Part shown: piece after piece, positions 1-5,584 of the stretch
Numbering within the stretch: the stretch's first letter is position 1
Layout of the letters: each line of letters opens with the position of its first letter
Source of the DNA: JACIWB01 sp038818725
GTDB lineage: Archaea > Thermoplasmatota > E2 > UBA202 > JdFR-43
Assembly: GCA_038818725.1 (NCBI GenBank)
Contig: JAWAYL010000052.1
Location: 1 to 6,391 of the forward strand
Length of the DNA stretch: 6,391 bases
Direction of reading: 5' to 3'
The notes under the pieces: generated by a model
What the model saw: only the letters and a program-made list of their open reading frames with translations
Database searches by the model: none
What the model was told of the DNA's origin: nothing
Made by a program: the position numbers and the translations under genes

Positions 1-665
1 ATTAATTTCTTTATTCTATGTCTTTTCCATTGGTGCAATATATTTTAATCCGTGTTTTTTCAACCACATTCAATACTTTACTATCTGCAGAGAAACCTCT
101 ATCAAATAAAACTAAATCTATCTTAAACCATTTTTCAGCTATGCTAAGTAATTCATTAACCAGCTTATCTTTTCTTGAAAAAGGAGTTACTGGAAAACCA
201 TACAGACATATCCTATAATCTTCTATTAAAGCATTTATTGTAATGTATTTGAAGCAAAATTTTGTTCCCTTGAAATTTTTTGTACCTAAAACATATTCAT
301 TTGATTCCCCAAACATCGAAACGCCTGCTCATCTATTAAAACAATTATTCTTTTGTTTCTGTTTTCTTTACTAATTATCCCAATTATATCTTTTTGTATA
401 TTCCAAAATTCAGTTCTTATTTCTTGCATGCTTTTCTTCTTTAATCTCTCATAAAAAGTATCTGCATCTGGAATGTTTTTATTTGCTATTTTTCTTAATC
501 TTTTGCAGCCATTTTCTGGATATCTATTTCTAATTGAAAGATAGATAAGAGAAGCTAAAAATTCATCATCTTTATACAGTGAGTTAAACGAAATGAAAAT
601 CTATTTAATTTCCTTAAAGATTTATTTTTTGCCTGAGGCTTCATCCCCTCCCTTTTCAATTTCAT
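1..665 (-). pseudogene. Decayed DDE (IS4/ISH3-like) transposase, frameshifted and cut by the left edge
   Basis: Three reading frames on the minus strand together give one transposase-like protein. The first frame (ATG at 665 or 644, stop near 555) has a basic N terminus beginning MKPQAKNKSLRKLN. The second frame (about 600 to 286) reads LYKDDEFLASLIYL, then IPDADTFYERLKKK, a helical region typical of these transposases, then VLIDEQ with the probable first catalytic Asp near 333. The third frame (316 to 11) reads YVLGTKNFKGTK and then LVLFDRGF, holding the probable second catalytic Asp near 101-103. That frame stops at 11-13, but another frame continues as RHRIKKL, which fits the family better, so a third frameshift near 20-25 is likely. 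The catalytic Glu would lie outside the window. With at least two and probably three frame breaks it is very unlikely to be active. The family assignment rests on the spacing around DRGF and on overall pattern; the exact IS family is not certain. Confidence 0.78.
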
Positions 666-686
666 AATTTGGGGATTTGCCTCAGG
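632..686. repeat. Two-part inverted repeat (long imperfect hairpin) at the 5' end of the transposase remnant
   Basis: The left arm is CCTGAGGC (632-639), three bases, then ATCCCC (643-648). The right arm is GGGGAT (671-676), two bases, then GCCTCAGG (679-686). The outer 8 bp and inner 6 bp pair perfectly around a 22-base loop (649-670). The arms are far more GC-rich than the surroundings. In the minus-strand direction it covers the likely transposase start codons (665 and 644). It could be an insertion-sequence end plus a second inverted end-like copy, a small MITE-like element, or an RNA hairpin limiting transposase translation. I saw no convincing target-site duplication next to it. The pairing is directly visible; the role is not. 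Confidence 0.7.
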
Positions 687-755
687 TAATATTTTTTTCT
701 AAATTTTCACTTTCGGAAATACTGATTGCATTCTACATGGCGCCACCACAAAATA

Positions 756-763
756 TTTAAATA
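756..763 (+). promoter_or_regulatory. TATA box for the DUF5654 gene
   Basis: TTTAAATA begins 27 nt upstream of the ATG at 783. This is the archaeal TATA-to-start-site distance, so the transcript would begin at or next to the start codon and be leaderless. No Shine-Dalgarno sequence precedes 783, which agrees. The site supports 783 over the upstream in-frame ATGs at 726 and 777. Confidence 0.6.
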
Positions 764-782
764 TTCTAAAAATATTATGTTT

Positions 783-1010
783 ATGGGTTTAAAAGGAGAG
801 ATACTCAAAGCAATGACATCACTCATAACTGCCGCCTTTGGGCTTGTGGCCGCTCTTGCATGGAATGGGGCGATCCTTGCAATATTTAAGGCAGTATTTG
901 GGGAGCAGGAATCTATTCCAGCAATGCTTGCATATGCAATCATAGTTACAATTATAGCGGTTATAGCAACAATAATGATAGCAAGGGCTGCATCAAAAGT
1001 AAAGGAATAA
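783..1010 (+). CDS. Small membrane protein, DUF5654 family
   Basis: A 75-residue protein with two hydrophobic stretches, roughly residues 12-27 (TSLITAAFGLVAALAWNGAI) and 46-68, joined by a short segment containing FKAVFGEQ, and ending in a charged SKVKE tail. The pattern ITAAFGLVAALAWN, then a phenylalanine-rich GEQ loop, then a second helix is characteristic of DUF5654, a family of short archaeal membrane proteins with no known function. I chose the start at 783 because a TATA box lies 27 nt upstream, which implies leaderless translation. The longer reading from 726 adds a basic, His/Lys-rich stretch that overlaps the TATA box and is unlikely to be translated. A downstream ATG at 813 has an AAGGAG at 793-798, but its spacing is long and starting there would remove conserved-looking residues. 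The gene stands alone: the next gene has its own promoter 37 nt later. Confidence 0.82.
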   Translation: MGLKGEILKAMTSLITAAFGLVAALAWNGAILAIFKAVFGEQESIPAMLAYAIIVTIIAVIATIMIARAASKVKE

Positions 1011-1020
1011 GCATTATCTA

Positions 1021-1027
1021 TTTATAT
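1021..1027 (+). promoter_or_regulatory. TATA box for the nadX operon
   Basis: TTTATAT begins 27 nt upstream of the nadX ATG at 1048, the same spacing as at the DUF5654 gene. No Shine-Dalgarno sequence lies before 1048, so leaderless transcription is expected. It sits in the 37-nt gap after the DUF5654 stop codon and would drive the following four overlapping genes. Confidence 0.62.
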
Positions 1028-1047
1028 CGGAAAATACTATTGCTTGG

Positions 1048-1815
1048 ATGAAATTAGGCATAATAGGTTGTGGAGCAATAGGAACAGATGTAGCAAGAGC
1101 TGCCAACGAAATGGAAGAAATTGAAGAAATTTATCTTTATGATATAGTAGAAGAGAAGGCAAAGAAGCTTGCAAAAGAGCTTAAGAAAGCAAAATTTGAA
1201 AAAGTTGAAGAATTTCTAGAAAAAGTTGATGCAATTTTTGAAGCCGCCTCCCAGCAGGCGGTTTATGAGTATGCAGAAAAAATAGTAAGCAAAGGAAAGG
1301 ACCTTGTAATAATGACAATAGGAGCTCTTTTTGATGATGAATTTAGGGAAAGATTGATTAAAAAAGCAAAGGAAGGAAAAGCTAAAATATATCTTCCATC
1401 TGGAGCAGTTGCTGGATTAGATGCAATAAAGGCTGCAAGCATTGGTGGGCTAGATGAAGTTACTCTTGTAACAACAAAAGCGCCAGAAGCATTTGGAAAA
1501 CATTTTGATAAAAGAACAATTCTTTATGAAGGAAATGCGAGAGAGGCAATAAAGCACTTTCCGAAAAATATAAATGTGGCGGCATGCCTATCTTTAGCTG
1601 GCGTTGGTTTTGATAATACAAAAGTTAAAATTGTAGCTGATCCAGTTATAAAATATAATAGCCATAAAATATTAGCTCATGGAAAATTTGGAAGGTTGCG
1701 AGCTGAAGTAGAAAATTTGCCAAATCCAAAAAATCCAAGCACAAGCTATCTTGCATCGCTTTCAGCAATTGCGGTTCTTAAAAAACTTGTAAATCCCTTG
1801 CAGATAGGAATATGA
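1048..1815 (+). CDS. nadX: L-aspartate dehydrogenase (NadX)
   Basis: A cytoplasmic 255-residue enzyme that oxidises L-aspartate to iminoaspartate with NAD(P)+. Iminoaspartate is the substrate of quinolinate synthase (NadA) in NAD biosynthesis. The N-terminal Rossmann fold shows GCGAIG at residues 7-12 and an acidic YD at 31-32 ending the second strand. The segment PSGAVAGLDAIKAA (117-130) and the C-terminal NPKNPSTSYLASLSAIAVL (226-244) are hallmarks of the NadX/DUF108 family. By alignment from memory with the Thermotoga and Archaeoglobus enzymes, the catalytic His is probably H206 in NSHKILAHGKFG (204-215). The length is normal for the family and no key residue appears missing. It is the first gene of a four-gene operon and overlaps the next gene by 4 nt (ATGA). 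The usual partners nadA and nadC are not in the window, so use in NAD synthesis is inferred from the family only. Confidence 0.92.
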   Translation: MKLGIIGCGAIGTDVARAANEMEEIEEIYLYDIVEEKAKKLAKELKKAKFEKVEEFLEKVDAIFEAASQQAVYEYAEKIVSKGKDLVIMTIGALFDDEFRERLIKKAKEGKAKIYLPSGAVAGLDAIKAASIGGLDEVTLVTTKAPEAFGKHFDKRTILYEGNAREAIKHFPKNINVAACLSLAGVGFDNTKVKIVADPVIKYNSHKILAHGKFGRLRAEVENLPNPKNPSTSYLASLSAIAVLKKLVNPLQIGI

Positions 1816-2384
1816 AAAAATTATTGCTTTGCACGACAATTATTCTTCTTCTTTCAGGAGCTTATTTAAGCTACGACAAAACAAAAAAATTAAATGAAAT
1901 GGTTTGCCAGGGTTGTATTGCAATAATTTCAAAATCTCAAAAATTTGAAGAATTTTGGATTGAGTATCCACATAGCTATGGAATTCATGGTTTGCCAAAT
2001 CATCCAGATTGGGCTATAAACTATTCAAAAAACAAAATTTTGATGATTTTTTTCTATGGACCTGCTTGTGAGCCATGCTTACAGCAATGGGAGGAAATGA
2101 AAAATGCTGGCATCGTTGAAGGAAGTGAAGAGGATGGAAGTTTTTCTGAAAATTTTAGCTATGCCATGCTTGTTACAATAAATGTGTCAAAAGATTCAGA
2201 TACAATAAGAGTTTATAATCCAAAAAGCTTTACTCCTACAACAGTAATTATGTTTGAAAAAAATGATAAAATTTACTGGTATGCCTTTTCTGGCCCACCA
2301 GATGGAGAAGGAGGCAGGCCATCCATAGATGGGCTGAAAAGCATATTGGAAAAAGCAAAAGGTGAGAAATGGCCTGCAATTTGA
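1812..2384 (+). CDS. Exported or membrane-anchored thioredoxin-fold protein
   Basis: A 190-residue protein. Residues 1-20 are a hydrophobic export signal or N-terminal anchor (MKKLLL followed by a leucine/isoleucine run), so the rest should be outside the cytoplasm. The thioredoxin fold follows: strand ILMIFFYGPACEPC with the redox pair C86/C89 (CEPC), and SFTPTTVIMF with P142 as the probable cis-proline facing the active site. A second pair, C32 and C35 in VCQGC just after the signal region, is unusual and could act as an extra thiol relay, a disulfide or a metal site. I see no lipobox. The start overlaps the nadX stop (ATGA), suggesting translational coupling; the 3' end overlaps the next gene by 16 nt. 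Being joined to a NapH-like Fe-S membrane protein suggests that protein is its electron donor (inference). The natural substrate is unknown. Confidence 0.85.
   Translation: MKKLLLCTTIILLLSGAYLSYDKTKKLNEMVCQGCIAIISKSQKFEEFWIEYPHSYGIHGLPNHPDWAINYSKNKILMIFFYGPACEPCLQQWEEMKNAGIVEGSEEDGSFSENFSYAMLVTINVSKDSDTIRVYNPKSFTPTTVIMFEKNDKIYWYAFSGPPDGEGGRPSIDGLKSILEKAKGEKWPAI
2361..2365 (+). promoter_or_regulatory. Ribosome binding site for the NapH-like gene
   Basis: GGTGA, complementary to the archaeal 16S rRNA 3' end, lies inside the end of the thioredoxin gene, 3 nt before the ATG at 2369. It supports that start, which gives the Cys-rich N terminus, despite the 16-nt gene overlap. Confidence 0.6.
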
Positions 2385-3220
2385 ATTGCCACGCATGCCC
2401 TCTTGCATGGATATGCATCCCTCTCGCAATTGCATCATTTTTTGCTTTAAAAAAATCTGGATTGCAAAAAAAGAGAATTGCCTCACAAATTTCCTTTCTG
2501 CTAATCAGCAATTTTTCATTCATTTTTGGAGCGACTGGCTTGATTTATTCCTATTTTTATTGCTGGGAAAGCCCTCTTGCTGTTGCCGCCTGCCCGATTG
2601 GTGTGCTTGAGCATGCTTTTGCTGACAGAATTTTTTATCTTTTGATTTATTTAGCCGGCACAATTTTTACATTTAGCATTATTTTTGGAAGAGCTGCGTG
2701 TGGATGGGCTTGTCCTATTGGATTTCTACAGGATTTAATTAGAGGAAGGAAAATAAAAAAAGAGGAAAAAAAGCTCAGATATGCTAAATATTTTATTCTC
2801 ATTGCAATTCCCTTTGTCTGTTTTTTTACCACCAAGTTAGCTTATACAGATATTTGCCCAATAGGTGGGCTAACTGGAACAATACCTTATTTAATTATTA
2901 ATCCAAGTGGCTATACTTTTACTATCTTTTTTTATCCAAAAATGATTTTTGTTGCGGGTTTCTTTATTTTAATAATTTTCATTGCAAGAGGATGGTGCCG
3001 CTATTTATGCCCTGTTGGGGCAATGATGGCTTGCTTTAACAGAATAAGTTTCTTGCAGATAAAATATAGTGAGGAAAAATGTATAAAATGCTTTAAATGC
3101 TCTAAAATATGTCCTATGCAAATAGAAATGCCATATGAAAATAAAAGCAATGAATGTATAAGATGTGGAAAATGTATTGATGCATGTCCTACAAATGCTC
3201 TTGAATTTAAATGGCAATAA
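2369..3220 (+). CDS. NapH/MauN-like membrane protein with two ferredoxin-type [4Fe-4S] sites
   Basis: A 283-residue membrane iron-sulfur protein. I estimate five membrane segments, near residues 12-28, 38-62, 87-107, 140-156 and 184-207. The positive loops 29-37 and 120-139 place the N terminus outside and the C terminus inside. The C-terminal domain has two complete CxxCxxCxxxCP sets (C238/C241/C244/C248 and C263/C266/C269/C273), expected to bind two [4Fe-4S] clusters in the cytoplasm. CGWACPIG (C111/C115) and CRYLCPVG (C210/C214) are the paired motifs typical of NapH-type Fer4_5 domains, here on the inner side. Additional cysteines, C3/C7/C10 (CNLNCHACP), C65, C75 (CPIG) and C163 (CPIG), are predicted to face outward. 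It overlaps the preceding thioredoxin gene by 16 nt and the following GNAT gene by 10 nt. The likely role is transmembrane electron transfer to the exported thioredoxin. NapH itself serves periplasmic nitrate reductase, for which there is no sign here. Family confidence is high; partner assignment is inference. Confidence 0.9.
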   Translation: MACNLNCHACPLAWICIPLAIASFFALKKSGLQKKRIASQISFLLISNFSFIFGATGLIYSYFYCWESPLAVAACPIGVLEHAFADRIFYLLIYLAGTIFTFSIIFGRAACGWACPIGFLQDLIRGRKIKKEEKKLRYAKYFILIAIPFVCFFTTKLAYTDICPIGGLTGTIPYLIINPSGYTFTIFFYPKMIFVAGFFILIIFIARGWCRYLCPVGAMMACFNRISFLQIKYSEEKCIKCFKCSKICPMQIEMPYENKSNECIRCGKCIDACPTNALEFKWQ

Positions 3221-3642
3221 GAAAATTTGAATATAAGGATATAGATGCAGTGCTAAAGATTGCTAACGAATCTTTTCCAGAAAAATATTCATCTGATTTT
3301 TTACTTTATTTATGGACTTCATATCCAGATGGATTTTTAGTAGCGGAAAAAAATAATGAAATTGCTGGCTTTATTATAAGTGTAAAAATTTCTAAAACTG
3401 ATTTAAGGGTTTTAATGCTCGCAGTAAATAAAAAATATAGAAGGCAAAGCATAGGAAGCTCTCTTTTAAGAGAACTTATTATAAGATTTCCAGAAGTAAG
3501 AAGAATTTTTCTTGAAGTAAGAACAGACAATCATGAAGCAATAAAATTTTATCTGAAAAATGGGTTCATAATAAAGGATAAAATATACGATTTTTATACA
3601 GATGGCTCACCTGCATATGTTATGGAGAAAATTATTTTTTGA
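3211..3642 (+). CDS. GNAT-family N-acetyltransferase (RimI-like)
   Basis: A 143-residue soluble protein that would transfer an acetyl group from acetyl-CoA to an amine. The N-terminal IRKFEYKDIDAVLKIANESF is a standard GNAT opening. The acetyl-CoA loop is RRQSIGSSLL (77-86), where the usual first glycine of RxxGxG is serine (S80) while G82 is kept. The C-terminal LEVRTDNHEAIKFYLKNGF (101-119) closely follows the RimI-type pattern with the conserved Asn-x-x-Ala-x-x-x-Tyr arrangement. RimI-like enzymes in archaea acetylate protein N termini, but GNAT substrates cannot be read from sequence and a small-molecule substrate is equally possible. Its ATG lies within the final codons of the NapH-like gene (10-nt overlap), so it is co-transcribed and probably translationally coupled. 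It ends the operon. Confidence 0.88.
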   Translation: MAIRKFEYKDIDAVLKIANESFPEKYSSDFLLYLWTSYPDGFLVAEKNNEIAGFIISVKISKTDLRVLMLAVNKKYRRQSIGSSLLRELIIRFPEVRRIFLEVRTDNHEAIKFYLKNGFIIKDKIYDFYTDGSPAYVMEKIIF

Positions 3643-3657
3643 TATATAACAAACCAA

Positions 3658-5583
3658 TTACTTTCTTTTTCTCAAAATATAAAAAATTAAGAAAGAGAGT
3701 AACAAAAGAGTAAATGAAAAAGAAGGCGTTTCATTTACTCTTTCTATTTCTTTTTCAGTTGAGAAGGAAAGAGAAAAATCTTCTTTTAAATTTAAGCCTC
3801 TCTCATCTTTTGCATTTTTTGATATATTTACAAAATAATTTTTCCCTCTCTCAAAATCAATTTTAATAATTAAATTGTTTTCATTCCATTCAAAAACAGC
3901 TTTTGAGGAAGGATAAATAAATAAATTTTCTTCAACAGAGCTTTTGTTCATTTTATGAGAAAATTTTATTTCAATTGTTTCGTGTATTGAAACATTTTCT
4001 TCTCCATCAGGGATATTTGTTGATAGTATTAATGGATTTTTTATAGAAAAAGAAAAAGAAAAATTTTTGCTCAACGGATTTCCATTTTTATCTTCAATAT
4101 ACTCTGTTATTGTAACATTATATTCTCCAGGAATATAGTATTTTGGATAAATTAAAAGCAACGAGTCATTTTCCTTCCATTCATAATTGAAAGGAATAAA
4201 TGGCTCTATTTTTATTGCATTATGAAGCAACGAGTTCATTGGCTCTGAAAATTTAATTTTTATAAATTCATATAACTCGCTATTTAATGGCTCAGCATAA
4301 ATCACCTCTGGAGGAATGTTATCTGGCAATGAAGTAAAAAATGAGAAATAAAATTCATCCATTTTTTGTCCGCTTATACGGTTTGCATTTTTTATTTTTA
4401 CAGTGTATAAGGTATTATACTCCAGAATTGGATTTACTATCAATTCCTTTTCATTTTTCCATTCAAGGAAAAAGCTTGCTTGTGGAGATATTTCTATTTC
4501 AATGCTTTTATTCATTTCATGAGAGAATTTTATTATAATTGAAGCATGCGTTGGAATATTTTCTGATTTGTTTTCTGGATAATGATAAACAACTCTTGGC
4601 GAGGATGTGTCGATTAAAAATTTATATGATATCTCGCTTATTTGTCCGATGCTATCCTTTGCTCTTAAAAAGAATTCATATTCTCCATCACTTAAATTAT
4701 ATTCCGCTTTTCTGTTTTTACTCCAACCACTCCATTCTTCATTGCTTAGCCTGTATGAATATAAAATTTCACTCTCATCTTCCCCATCCCACTCAAAAGT
4801 TATATTTCTATAGCCCGTTTCCATTGGCTTTTTTGTAAAATATATATAGGGCGGCATATCCTCCGCTGGCGGGCTGGCGACGCATGCGTCGACAAAATTT
4901 GCTGAAAATGCATGCGTGTTGGAGGGAGGGTCTGAATATCTTATTTCTGATTGATTTCTGAAAATAACTGCTATTGCCATTATATTTTCCCTATTTGTTT
5001 GCTCTCCCCATGTAGCATTTATTCTTATTTTATCATTTTTTTCAATATTTATCTCTTTTTTTATCGCATATCCAAGTAGCGCAAAATGGAATGGATTTCC
5101 TCTCGCATCTTTCCATCTTGAAACTGGCTCAACAACATAAACTTTTAAAAAACCACTATAATTTTTACTTTCTCTATTCTCTATTTCAACAGATATATCA
5201 AGCCTTTCATTTCTCCATATAACTTTTATTGAAAGATTTATATTTGCCCTGCTCCTTAAAAGCGATTTTTCAATTGCATTTATATAATCTGCTTTACTTT
5301 TTTTACCAAAAATAACTTCATATCCTCCATCAAAAAAAGCTGTTGGATAGCCATATACATTGTATTCATTTACTCTCTCATTTGCATCACTGCTTTTATC
5401 TGCAACAAGTGAAACAAAATAAAATGGATATTGATGCGAATTATAAATTTCATAAATAATATCGCTTACATCAGGGCAAACAGTGCATGTTGTTGTTGTT
5501 GCTTCCTCACAGAATACATTTGCATTTGCTTTCAAAAAGAAAAATAATAGTATGAAAGGAATGAGTGCAATATATTTTTTCAT
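3658..5583 (-). CDS. Surface-anchored thioredoxin-fold protein with Ig-like and three Big_5-like domains
   Basis: A 641-residue exported protein. Residues 1-21 are a signal peptide (MKKYIALIPF, hydrophobic run, ANA). A thioredoxin-like domain follows: FCEEATTTTCTVCPD with redox pair C33/C36 and extra C25, then VYGYPTAFFDGGYEV with P80 as probable cis-proline. Residues about 110-235 are beta-rich and unassigned. An Ig-like module spans about 245-327 (ITFEWDGEDES, YEFFLRAKDSIGQ). Three Big_5/SbsA-type repeats follow at about 328-418, 424-514 and 517-609, each with an IxIKFSxxMN motif and a later YxVxI strand. Residues 622-636 form a membrane helix, then RKRK. The sequence TPSFS before the helix resembles a degenerate PGF-CTERM tail. 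I chose the ATG at 5583 because it gives a clean signal peptide one base after the upstream stop; the longer reading needs a TTG at 5610. It is the last gene of its operon. Its substrate is unknown. Confidence 0.87.
   Translation of the reverse strand: MKKYIALIPFILLFFFLKANANVFCEEATTTTCTVCPDVSDIIYEIYNSHQYPFYFVSLVADKSSDANERVNEYNVYGYPTAFFDGGYEVIFGKKSKADYINAIEKSLLRSRANINLSIKVIWRNERLDISVEIENRESKNYSGFLKVYVVEPVSRWKDARGNPFHFALLGYAIKKEINIEKNDKIRINATWGEQTNRENIMAIAVIFRNQSEIRYSDPPSNTHAFSANFVDACVASPPAEDMPPYIYFTKKPMETGYRNITFEWDGEDESEILYSYRLSNEEWSGWSKNRKAEYNLSDGEYEFFLRAKDSIGQISEISYKFLIDTSSPRVVYHYPENKSENIPTHASIIIKFSHEMNKSIEIEISPQASFFLEWKNEKELIVNPILEYNTLYTVKIKNANRISGQKMDEFYFSFFTSLPDNIPPEVIYAEPLNSELYEFIKIKFSEPMNSLLHNAIKIEPFIPFNYEWKENDSLLLIYPKYYIPGEYNVTITEYIEDKNGNPLSKNFSFSFSIKNPLILSTNIPDGEENVSIHETIEIKFSHKMNKSSVEENLFIYPSSKAVFEWNENNLIIKIDFERGKNYFVNISKNAKDERGLNLKEDFSLSFSTEKEIERVNETPSFSFTLLLLSFLIFYILRKRK
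3661..3673 (+). terminator. Possible oligo-T terminator for the nadX operon
   Basis: A T-rich run (CTTTCTTTTTCTC) on the plus strand begins 19 nt after the GNAT stop codon; a T6 also ends the GNAT gene at 3635-3640. Archaeal RNA polymerase terminates at non-template T tracts without needing a hairpin. The run lies inside the 3' end of the convergent gene, whose Arg/Lys tail also explains it, so confidence is low. Confidence 0.3.
4878..4891. repeat. 14-bp perfect GC-rich palindrome inside the thioredoxin/Big_5 gene
   Basis: CGACGCATGCGTCG is its own reverse complement and sits in AT-rich coding DNA, at the linker between the N-terminal beta-rich region and the Ig-like module (residues VDACVAS of the protein). 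Its core GCATGCGT recurs at 4910-4917 and 4544-4551. It may be chance coding sequence or a protein-binding or recombination-prone site. Confidence 0.6.
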
Positions 5584-5584
5584 G

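Noticed and set aside
1..665. Programmed frameshifting to make a full transposase
   Set aside because: There are at least two and probably three breaks in different places without a clear slippery site plus downstream structure at each; decay is simpler.
632..686. CRISPR repeat
   Set aside because: There is only one inverted pair, no regularly spaced direct repeats and no cas genes.
726..782. Upstream ATGs (726, 777) for the DUF5654 gene
   Set aside because: The 726 start would place the TATA box inside the coding region, and both lie upstream of the expected transcript start at 783.
2196..2523. Minus-strand open frames over the thioredoxin/NapH-like junction
   Set aside because: They lie antisense to two well-supported overlapping genes and show no family features.
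2369..3220. Assigning the membrane Fe-S protein to periplasmic nitrate reduction (NapH)
   Set aside because: No napA, napG or other nitrate reductase gene is present; the neighbour is an exported thioredoxin and extra outward cysteines are not a NapH feature.
4341..4838. Plus-strand open frames inside the large minus-strand surface-protein gene
   Set aside because: They are low-complexity antisense shadows of Big_5/Ig coding sequence, with no promoter, ribosome binding site or recognisable domain.
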